A stretch of DNA of 64,000 nucleotides, from positions 1 through 64,000 of the forward strand of contig JAFTQC010000032.1 of NCBI GenBank assembly GCA_017462965.1, in the 5' to 3' direction. Origin of the DNA: Clostridia bacterium (GTDB taxonomy: Bacteria > Bacillota > Clostridia > TANB77 > UBA1234). The notes beneath the pieces are model-generated. The model was not told the DNA's origin. It ran no database searches and saw only the letters and a list, made by a program, of their open reading frames with translations. Below are positions 30,010-37,472 of the stretch, piece after piece; position 1 is the stretch's first letter; each line of letters starts with the position of its first letter. The position numbers were made by a program, and so were the translations under genes.

Positions 30010-31117
30010 ATGTTTGAGCTTGAAGAAAAAGCGAAAGAATTAAAAGAGTTCGAGAAAAAATTAAAAGAATTGGGTGAATCTCTTTGACATTTCTAGTAAA
30101 ACTAAAAAATTATTAGAATTAGAAGAGCAGACGAAAGATGCTAGTTTTTGGGATGACATGGAGAATTCTACAAAAGTTTTACAAGAAATTAAAATATTAA
30201 AAAATAAGGTAAGTGAATTTAATTCATTAGATTCATTTGTACAAGATACCGCAGTTTTGATAGAACTTGGAATCGAGGCAAATGACGAAACTGTTATAAG
30301 CGAAGTAAGACAAAATATAAAAGAGATATCGAGAAAATTAGAAAAGTTAGAAATAGAAAATTTGCTTTCAGGAAAGCATGATGCTGACAATGCAATTATA
30401 ACAATCCATCCTGGTGCGGGTGGCACAGAATCACAAGATTGGGCTGAAATGTTATATAGAATGTATTCGATGTGGTGCGAAAAAAATGGGTATAAATTAG
30501 AAGAACTGGATTACCTAGATGGTGATGTCGCGGGGATAAAAAGTGTAACATTCAGTGTGTCAGGAGATAATGCGTATGGGTATTTGAAAGGCGAGAGTGG
30601 AGTTCATAGATTAGTTAGAATTTCACCATTTGATTCTGCAGGAAGAAGACATACTTCATTTGCTTCTGTTGAAGTTATTCCAGAAGTTTCAGATGATTTG
30701 GATATTCAAATTGATCCTAATGATTTAAAAGTTGACACATATCGTTCAAGTGGAGCAGGAGGTCAACACGTAAATAAAACAGAATCTGCAATAAGAATCA
30801 CACATATCCCTACCAATATTATTGTTTCGTGTCAAACACAACGTTCACAAATTCAAAATAGAGATAAAGCTATGAAAATGCTTATTTCAAAATTAATGGA
30901 ATTAAAAGAACGTGAAAATAAGGAAAAAATAGAAGACTTAAAAGGTGTTCAAAGGGAAATTGCATGGGGTAGCCAAATTCGTTCATATGTTTTTTGCCCA
31001 TATACAATGGTAAAAGATCATAGAACAAATTTCGAAACAGGAAATGTTGAAGCAGTAATGAATGGCGAAATTAATGATTTCATGGATGCATATTTGAAAA
31101 ATACAATTGAAAAATAG
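30010..31117 (+). CDS. prfB: peptide chain release factor 2, programmed +1 frameshift
   Basis: RF2 recognises UAA and UGA. ATG 30010 opens a 25-codon frame ending CTT-TGA-C; slipping past T 30085 continues in the +1 frame from GAC 30086, giving 368 residues, normal for RF2. The product carries the SPF-type motif in RISPFDSAGRRHTSF and GGQ in SSGAGGQHVNKTESA. The site is the classic RF2 autoregulatory shift: low RF2 favours slippage at its own UGA. The upstream internal Shine-Dalgarno-like element is weak here (GGGTG, five bases before CTT) compared with the E. coli arrangement. AAAGGATG precedes the start. Confidence 0.97.
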
Positions 31118-31265
31118 CACGAGGTACAGACTCATCAAGAGGTCATCAACGGGGACAGCCCTTTTTGATAAATAAGTAAAATTAATTTACACTTTTATTA
31201 ATGCTTACATTTATCAAAAAGGGCTGTCCCCGTTGATGACCTCTTGATGAGTCTGTACCTCGTGC
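31117..31265. repeat. 149-base palindromic element, GGGACAGCCC type, long form
   Basis: Perfect 57-bp inverted arms (31117-31173 and 31209-31265) enclose a 35-base AT-rich centre. The left end uses the last base of the prfB stop codon. The core GGACAGCCCTTTTTGATAAA and the centre resemble the element at 63201-63305. It lacks any coding frame and resembles a MITE or REP-type element. It would fold as a very stable hairpin at the end of prfB mRNA. Confidence 0.9.
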
Positions 31266-31267
31266 AC

Positions 31268-31505
31268 AAAAAGAAAACGCATACAACCGATTACTGATTG
31301 CACGCGCTCCCTAGTTTTTCGAGCAGTACATTAACTTGCTCCTTCCACATTAAATTTTTATACTCCTAAACGCCATCCATACACACCAAGCTCCGAATCG
31401 TACCTCAACGGAATCTTCTCCTCGGCACCTAGAGCTTATCAACTCGATATCCGTGGAGCATCCCCCATCGTTACCGGGAACAATACATACTTCAGGTTAG
31501 AGTAT
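31268..31505 (-). ncRNA. probable structured small RNA, class unknown
   Basis: On the minus strand a strong promoter leads into about 238 bases with no plausible reading frame but much pairing. A closing stem TATACTC/GAGTATA joins 31500-31506 to 31359-31365. Inside are a TTCCC/GGGGA stem, a stem CTCCACGG/CCGAGGAG capped by GAGTT-GATA-AGCTC, and a weaker fourth stem. The transcript continues through GAGCA/TGCTC and ends in a GCGTGCAATC/GGTTGTATGC terminator with a T-rich tail (31268-31305). The composition is richer in GC than the surroundings. I do not recognise conserved cores of tmRNA, SRP RNA, RNase P or common riboswitches; a 6S- or raiA-type RNA is possible. Confidence 0.65.
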
Positions 31506-31511
31506 AAAATT

Positions 31512-31540
31512 ATAATACCATAGTTGACATAAAATGTCAA
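31512..31540 (-). promoter_or_regulatory. promoter of the minus-strand RNA
   Basis: On the minus strand: TTGACA, 17 bases, TATTAT, with TGG just before the -10. Predicted start near 31505, at the beginning of the closing stem. Confidence 0.75.
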
Positions 31541-31570
31541 GAAAATATTTCAAATATTTTACTTTATTTG

Positions 31571-31604
31571 GTTGAAACACGGGGGATGTCCCTCGTGTTT
31601 CAAC
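31571..31604. repeat. short hairpin with GGGGATGTCCC core
   Basis: GTTGAAACACG and CGTGTTTCAAC pair perfectly, and GGGA/TCCC extends the stem around one mismatch. It is probably another member of the GGGAC palindrome group, lying upstream of polC. The rest of 31605-31719 is AT-rich and holds only the polC leader. Confidence 0.6.
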
Positions 31605-31719
31605 GTTTCAATTTTCTAAATATTTTGTTTTACCAAATTGTTTCAATATGATATTCTATTGTCTGGAAATTGTTTATGATTTTACAAATGAATGATTACA
31701 TAAGTTGGGGGTAATTATT

Positions 31720-34700
31720 GTGGAAAATAACGAAATAATTTGGGGAGAAGTTGTTGATTTCTTTTCAAAAAAATATGTTGCAATAAAGGCTGCGCTTGGA
31801 GGTAGCACAATTGATGTTCAAGGTGATGTTGTCAATGTAAATTTAAAATCCAAAAGTAAATTTATGTTGGAACAACGTAACTCGGATAAACTTATAGAAG
31901 AATATATTAGGAATTCTTTTGGGAAAAATGTGCAAGTGTTTTTTAAAGAGCCTGAGGTTATAGAGGATTCGCTAAGTAAGGAGCAAGAGATTATAAGGAA
32001 TTTATTAGAAAAGCAAAAAAGGGAGCAAGAAGAAAGACAGAAGGAGGGTTCTCAGAATACGCCTACTGTGCCAAATGCAAGAAGCGCACAAGCGCCTAGT
32101 ACGCAGGCTAGAAGTGAAGGTGGAAATTCGAATGTTTCTAATTCAACTAATATTCCTATGAGTTCTGAAGAGTATGCAGCGGGCATGCCGCAAAAATCTA
32201 ATTCGACACCAAAAGATACTTTTAGAAATAATAGAAAAAAGGGAATGGAATTTTTAAAGGATCCGGAGATGCTTATATTCAAAGGTTGGAAGGTTCCATC
32301 TAATCCAAAAGAAATAAAAATTGCAAATCTTTCGCCAGAACAAAATGAAATTATAATAAGTGGTAAGGTTAGTAATTATGATAGCAGAGAGACTAAAAAT
32401 GGCGGATTTTTAATTTCGTTTGATATATATGATGGTTCAAGTTCAATAAATGTAAAAGCTTTTCTTAAAGCGAATGAATACGAAGAAGTTCATCCTAGAA
32501 TGAAGAAAATTCCGGCGGTTCGTTTAGTTGGAACATATGAGTATAATAGTTTTTCAAAAGAGTTTGGTGTAATTGCTAGTATGATTGAAGAAACGACTTT
32601 TGAAGAAAAGAAAAGAATGGATAATTCTGAAGAAAAACGTGTTGAGCTTCACTTGCATACTCAAATGAGCCAGATGGATGCAGTTTCTTCAGCTACTGAT
32701 TTGATAAAGACTGCGATTAAATGGGGGCATAAGGCAATTGCAATTACAGATCATGGTGTTGCACAAAGTTATCCAGAAGCCAAAAAAGCTGCAAAGGATT
32801 CGGATATAAAAGTTATTTATGGAGTTGAAGCATATTTAGCGCCTGATAGCGTTACATCAGTTTATGAAGCTAAAAGCACAGAACCTTTGGATGATTTAAC
32901 TTATTGTGTTTTGGATATAGAGACAACAGGGTTATCAAGACAAACAGAAAAAATTACTGAGTTTGGTATTATGAAAGTGAAAAACGGCGAGGTTATAGAT
33001 ACATTTGAATGTTTTGTAAATCCGGAAAAGCCAATTCCACCAAAAGTTGTTGAAGTTACTCACATCACAGATGATATGGTTAAAGATGCTGAAACAATCG
33101 ATAAAGTAATGCCTAAAGTGATTGAATTTGTTGGTGACAGTATTGTTGTTGCACATAATGCAAATTTTGATGTTGGATTTATAAGACATAACGCTGAGCA
33201 GTTAGGTCTTAAATTTGATAATACATTTATTGATACATTGGCGCTTGCAAAAGAAATATATCCTGATTTTAAAAAGTATAAATTGGGATATATTGCTGAA
33301 CAATTAAATATAAAAGTTGACGTAGCGCATAGAGCTCTAGCAGATGTTGAAACATTGGTTGCCGTATTTAATGTTATGCTGGGTGCTCTTAGAGAAAAAG
33401 AGATAACGACACTTAATGATATTGACAGTAAACTTGCAGAAGATGTTAATTTTAAAACATTACCAACATATCATGCTGTTATTCTTGCGTCTAATAAAGT
33501 AGGTCTTAAAAATTTATACAAACTTATTTCGTATTCTCATGTAGATTATTTTTACAAAAAACCAAGAATTTTGAAAAGCTTACTAATGAAGCATTCTGAA
33601 GGATTAATTTTAGGAAGTGCTTGTGAGCAAGGTGAACTTTTTAGAGCAATTGTTGATGGGAAATCGGAAGAGGACTTAGAAGCAATTGCAGAATTTTATG
33701 ATTATTTAGAAATTCAGCCAATTGGCAATAATATGTTCATGGTTAGAAATGGAACAGTTCCTAGCGTGGATACATTGATTGAATTTAATAAAAAGATTGT
33801 TGCTCTTGGCGAAAAAATGAATAAGCCTGTTGTTGCGACTTGCGACGTTCACTTTTTAAATCCAGAAGATGAAGTATATAGAAGAATTCTTCAAGCTGGT
33901 CAAGGTTACGATGATGCTGATGAACAAGCACCTCTTTATTTTAGGACAACAGAAGAACTGCTTAAAGAATTTCAATATTTAGGATCAGAAAAGGCATACG
34001 AAGTTGTTGTAACTAATACGAATAAAATAGCTGACATGTGTGAAAAAATAAATCCGATAGCAGATTATAAAGCGACACCGCACATTGAAGGTTGTGAAGA
34101 AACCATCAGAAATATAACGATGAAGCGTGCTATTGAGTTATATGGTGATCCGCTTCCGGAAATCGTTCAAGCTCGTATAGATAAAGAACTTGATTCAATT
34201 ATAAAAAATGGATTCTCCGTTATGTACATTATTGCACAAAAGCTAGTTAATAAATCAAATGAAGACGGTTATCTTGTTGGTTCAAGAGGATCAGTTGGTT
34301 CATCATTTGTTGCTAACATGACAGGAATAACCGAGGTTAATTCGCTTCAGCCACATTATAGATGTCCAAATTGTAAATATTCGGATTTTACTGATTATAA
34401 TATAAAAAATGGATTTGACCTTCCCGATAAGGAATGTCCAAAGTGTGGAACTATGCTGGCAAAAGATGGAATGGATATTCCGTTCGAAACTTTCCTTGGC
34501 TTTGATGGAGATAAAGAACCCGATATAGACCTTAACTTCTCTGGAGAATATCAAGCGAAAGCACATAAATATACTGAAGTTATTTTCGGAAAAGGAACAA
34601 CATTCAAAGCAGGAACAATAGGCACAATTGCTGATAAAACAGCCTTTGGATATGTTAAGAAATATTATGAAGAAAGACACATTCCTGTAAATGTTGCAGA

Positions 34701-35949
34701 AACAACAAGATTATCAGTTGGATGTACAGGCGTAAAAAGGACGAGTGGACAACATCCAGGAGGAATTATCGTTGTTCCAAAGGGTAATGAAATATATGAA
34801 TTTTGTCCAGTACAACATCCTGCAGATGATGCAGAGTCAAATATTATAACAACACACTTTGACTATCACTCAATAGACCAAAACCTATTGAAACTAGATA
34901 TTCTAGGTCATGATGATCCGACTATGATAAGAATGCTACAAGATTTAACAGATGTTGATCCACAAAAAATTCCGCTAGACGACAAAGAAACAATGTCAAT
35001 TTTCTCATCGACCAAGGCGCTTGGTGTTACACCAGAGCAAATTCATTCAGAAGTTGGAACTTTTGGCGTGCCAGAGTTTGGAACAAAATTTGTTCGTGGA
35101 ATGTTATTAGATACAAAACCAACTAAGTTTGAAGAGTTACTAAGAATTTCTGGTCTTTCTCATGGTACAGACGTGTGGCTTAATAATGCGCAAACACTTA
35201 TTCAAGAGGGTACCATTCAACTGGAAGATGCTATATGTACTAGAGACGACATAATGATATATTTAATAAAACAAGGTTTGCCACCAAAACCTTCATTTAA
35301 AATAATGGAAAGCGTTCGTAAAGGAAAAGGATTAAGTGAAGAACAAGAAACGATGATGCGTGAAAATAATGTGCCAGAATGGTATATAAATTCATGTAAA
35401 AAAATTAAATATATGTTCCCAAAAGCCCACGCTGCAGCATATGTAACGATGGCGTTTAGAATAGCGTGGTTCAAAGTTCACATTCCGCTTGCATATTATG
35501 CATCATATTTTTCAATTAGAGCAGATGCATTCGAAAGTGATTCGATGATTTATGGAAAAGAAAAAGTTATTAATAAAATGCGTGAAATAGATTTGCAAGG
35601 AAATGCTGCTACAGCAAAAGATAAAGATATGTATGGTACGTTAGAAATTGTATTAGAAATGTATGAAAGAGGATTTGAATTTTTACCGATAGATTTGTAT
35701 AAATCAGATGCTAAAAAATTCTTAATTGAAGACGGAAAAATACGTCCACCACTAAATAGTATTGCAGGTCTTGGTACCGTTGCAGCTGAAAACATACAGC
35801 AAGCAAGAAATACTGGTGGAACGTTTATGTCGATAGAAGAATTAAAATTGAGAGCAGGCATAGGCAAATCAGTAATAGAAATGCTTAAGAATGCTAATTG
35901 TTTAAAAGGCATGACAGAAAGTAATCAAATGAGTTTGTTTACATATTAA
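31720..35949 (+). CDS. polC: DNA polymerase III alpha subunit, PolC type
   Basis: PolC is the replicative polymerase of low-GC Gram-positives, with built-in proofreading. The order is an N-terminal domain, a linker rich in Gln, Ser and Ala (about 95-180), an OB fold, a PHP domain (VELHLHTQMSQMDA), an inserted DnaQ-type exonuclease (VLDIETTGLSRQTEKITEFG, with AHNANFDVGFI), then the polymerase core (GSRGSVGSSFVA; DIDLNFSG) and a helix-hairpin-helix end. The length is about 1,409 residues. GTG 31720 is preferred because GGGGG lies eight bases upstream; the in-frame TTG at 31705 overlaps that site. Confidence 0.97.
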   Translation: MENNEIIWGEVVDFFSKKYVAIKAALGGSTIDVQGDVVNVNLKSKSKFMLEQRNSDKLIEEYIRNSFGKNVQVFFKEPEVIEDSLSKEQEIIRNLLEKQKREQEERQKEGSQNTPTVPNARSAQAPSTQARSEGGNSNVSNSTNIPMSSEEYAAGMPQKSNSTPKDTFRNNRKKGMEFLKDPEMLIFKGWKVPSNPKEIKIANLSPEQNEIIISGKVSNYDSRETKNGGFLISFDIYDGSSSINVKAFLKANEYEEVHPRMKKIPAVRLVGTYEYNSFSKEFGVIASMIEETTFEEKKRMDNSEEKRVELHLHTQMSQMDAVSSATDLIKTAIKWGHKAIAITDHGVAQSYPEAKKAAKDSDIKVIYGVEAYLAPDSVTSVYEAKSTEPLDDLTYCVLDIETTGLSRQTEKITEFGIMKVKNGEVIDTFECFVNPEKPIPPKVVEVTHITDDMVKDAETIDKVMPKVIEFVGDSIVVAHNANFDVGFIRHNAEQLGLKFDNTFIDTLALAKEIYPDFKKYKLGYIAEQLNIKVDVAHRALADVETLVAVFNVMLGALREKEITTLNDIDSKLAEDVNFKTLPTYHAVILASNKVGLKNLYKLISYSHVDYFYKKPRILKSLLMKHSEGLILGSACEQGELFRAIVDGKSEEDLEAIAEFYDYLEIQPIGNNMFMVRNGTVPSVDTLIEFNKKIVALGEKMNKPVVATCDVHFLNPEDEVYRRILQAGQGYDDADEQAPLYFRTTEELLKEFQYLGSEKAYEVVVTNTNKIADMCEKINPIADYKATPHIEGCEETIRNITMKRAIELYGDPLPEIVQARIDKELDSIIKNGFSVMYIIAQKLVNKSNEDGYLVGSRGSVGSSFVANMTGITEVNSLQPHYRCPNCKYSDFTDYNIKNGFDLPDKECPKCGTMLAKDGMDIPFETFLGFDGDKEPDIDLNFSGEYQAKAHKYTEVIFGKGTTFKAGTIGTIADKTAFGYVKKYYEERHIPVNVAETTRLSVGCTGVKRTSGQHPGGIIVVPKGNEIYEFCPVQHPADDAESNIITTHFDYHSIDQNLLKLDILGHDDPTMIRMLQDLTDVDPQKIPLDDKETMSIFSSTKALGVTPEQIHSEVGTFGVPEFGTKFVRGMLLDTKPTKFEELLRISGLSHGTDVWLNNAQTLIQEGTIQLEDAICTRDDIMIYLIKQGLPPKPSFKIMESVRKGKGLSEEQETMMRENNVPEWYINSCKKIKYMFPKAHAAAYVTMAFRIAWFKVHIPLAYYASYFSIRADAFESDSMIYGKEKVINKMREIDLQGNAATAKDKDMYGTLEIVLEMYERGFEFLPIDLYKSDAKKFLIEDGKIRPPLNSIAGLGTVAAENIQQARNTGGTFMSIEELKLRAGIGKSVIEMLKNANCLKGMTESNQMSLFTY

Positions 35950-35962
35950 TTTACAAAAAGGG

Positions 35963-35990
35963 TTGTCCCCATTGTTATTTATGATATAAT
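35963..35990 (+). promoter_or_regulatory. promoter of the DUF1294-hpf unit
   Basis: TTGTCC, 16 bases, TATAAT. The -35 is part of AAAAAGGGTTGTCCCC, a remnant of the palindrome family. Confidence 0.55.
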
Positions 35991-36021
35991 GTATTTGTGA
36001 GTAGGTTACGGAGGTGATATC

Positions 36022-36408
36022 GTGATAGGAAATGATGGATTTTCAATGTTCTTAGATAAAACTTTTGCTTTTTTAGCAGAAGGGATTTCTTGGATTCTTG
36101 AAAATATATTTTCAGTAATCTTTTTTAATCATACTGTTGCATTATTGGCTTTTTTTATTTTTATTAATTTAATTGCAATTATTTTGGTTAAGAAAGATAA
36201 GGAATTTGCACAAGCAGGCACCAGAAGAGTTAGAGAAAGTACTTTGCTTATTGTAGCTCTTGTTGGTGGAGGTTTTGGAGAATACTACGCGATGTACAAG
36301 TATAAGCACAAAACTTTACATAAAAAGTTTTTGTATGGAGTGCCAATATCTATCATGCTCAACATGATGATGCTAACATATTCGCTTACACTTACACTTT
36401 TAGCGTAG
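36022..36408 (+). CDS. DUF1294 family membrane protein
   Basis: The 128-residue protein has hydrophobic segments near 40-57 and 105-127 and the family motif RRVRESTLLIVALVGGGFGEYYAMYKYKHKT, in which a Gly-rich helix is followed by a basic HKT segment. GGAGGTGA lies before the GTG start. Role unknown. It is 27 bases from hpf and probably co-transcribed. Confidence 0.8.
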   Translation: MIGNDGFSMFLDKTFAFLAEGISWILENIFSVIFFNHTVALLAFFIFINLIAIILVKKDKEFAQAGTRRVRESTLLIVALVGGGFGEYYAMYKYKHKTLHKKFLYGVPISIMLNMMMLTYSLTLTLLA

Positions 36409-36435
36409 CTTAAGTACATTAAAGGAGGAATTTTT

Positions 36436-36966
36436 ATGAATATCAAAGTAGTAGGAAAAAATATTGAGATAACAGCCGCAATCAAGGAATATATTGAAAA
36501 AAGAGTTGAAAGACTTGAAAAATTTGAGGCTAAAAATACAGAAGTTACTGTAGTTTGTAGTGTAGAAAGAGAAGAGCAAATCGTTGAAATTCAAATAAAT
36601 CAAAATGGTGAATTTATAAGAATTGAAGAGAAAAATAACGATTTGTATGCTTCAGTTGATTTAGCTATAGATAAAGCTGAAAGACAACTAAGAAAAGAAA
36701 AAGAAAAAAGAGTTGACAAAAATAGAGAAGAATCATTAAAAGAAAAAGTTTTAGGTCTATTTAAAGGCGGAGATGAAGAAAATATAGGTAAAGTTACAAA
36801 AACAAAATGTTATGACTTAAAGCCAATAACTTTAGAAGATGCTAAATTGAAATTAGAAGACGAAAAAGATACATTATTTATGCCTTTTGTTAATGTTGAA
36901 ACAAAAGAAGTAAATGTTCTTTATAAAAGAGAAGATGGATCATACGGAATAGTAGTGCCAGAGTAA
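36436..36966 (+). CDS. hpf: ribosome hibernation promoting factor, long form
   Basis: Long Hpf binds the 30S subunit and, through its C-terminal domain, dimerises ribosomes into inactive 100S particles. The 176-residue protein begins MNIKVVGKNIEITAAIKEYIEKR and ends with the dimerisation domain VNVLYKREDGSYGIVVPE. AAAGGAGG precedes the ATG. Confidence 0.94.
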   Translation: MNIKVVGKNIEITAAIKEYIEKRVERLEKFEAKNTEVTVVCSVEREEQIVEIQINQNGEFIRIEEKNNDLYASVDLAIDKAERQLRKEKEKRVDKNREESLKEKVLGLFKGGDEENIGKVTKTKCYDLKPITLEDAKLKLEDEKDTLFMPFVNVETKEVNVLYKREDGSYGIVVPE

Positions 36967-37074
36967 AAAATTCCCAAAAAATTCCATGTTTAAAAAGTCA
37001 TTTTATGCACAATATATTAATGAAAAGATTAAGAGTCTTTTCAAACAGTGTTATAATACTCGGAGGTGAATGAA

Positions 37075-37278
37075 ATGGCAAGATCATCAAGTTATGAGGT
37101 TCCAGGTGCTAAAGATGCAATGAACAAATTTAAGCAAGAAGTTGCTAATGAAGTTGGTGTAAATTTAAAACAAGGTTACAATGGTGACTTAACATCAAAA
37201 CAAGCAGGAACAATTGGTGGAAACATGGTTAAAAAAATGATTCGTCAAGCTGAAAGCCAAATGTCTAACAACAACTAG
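37075..37278 (+). CDS. small acid-soluble spore protein, alpha/beta type
   Basis: The 67-residue protein has the family's two helices: AMNKFKQEVANEVGV and the C-terminal TSKQAGTIGGNMVKKMIRQAE. Such proteins coat and protect DNA in spores and are germinated away by Gpr. ATG 37075 is chosen for the GGAGG eight bases upstream; an earlier in-frame GTG overlaps that site. It shows that the host sporulates or did until recently. I could not identify a clear sigma-G promoter. Confidence 0.93.
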   Translation: MARSSSYEVPGAKDAMNKFKQEVANEVGVNLKQGYNGDLTSKQAGTIGGNMVKKMIRQAESQMSNNN

Positions 37279-37302
37279 TTATTGTTTTAGATGATAAAAT
37301 AA

Positions 37303-37347
37303 AAGAACCTTGGTAGGTTAAAATAGGCCTGCCAGGGTTCTTTTTTA
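37303..37347 (+). terminator. terminator of the SASP gene
   Basis: AAGAACCTTGGTAGG pairs imperfectly with CCTGCCAGGGTTCTT, followed by a T run. Confidence 0.85.
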
Positions 37348-37397
37348 GCAATGGGTCGCCCCAATTTCCAAAAAATGAGATAATTTACATAATTTTG

Positions 37398-37426
37398 TTG
37401 ATTTTTTATTATGTTTATGTTATTAT
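37398..37426 (+). promoter_or_regulatory. promoter of the large SLH protein gene
   Basis: TTGATT, 17 bases, TATTAT, about 45 bases before the start. A TATAAT three bases further on is an alternative -10. Confidence 0.5.
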
Positions 37427-37472
37427 AATAAAGGTGATGTAGTTCACGGAAGAATATTTAGGAGGTTTATTT

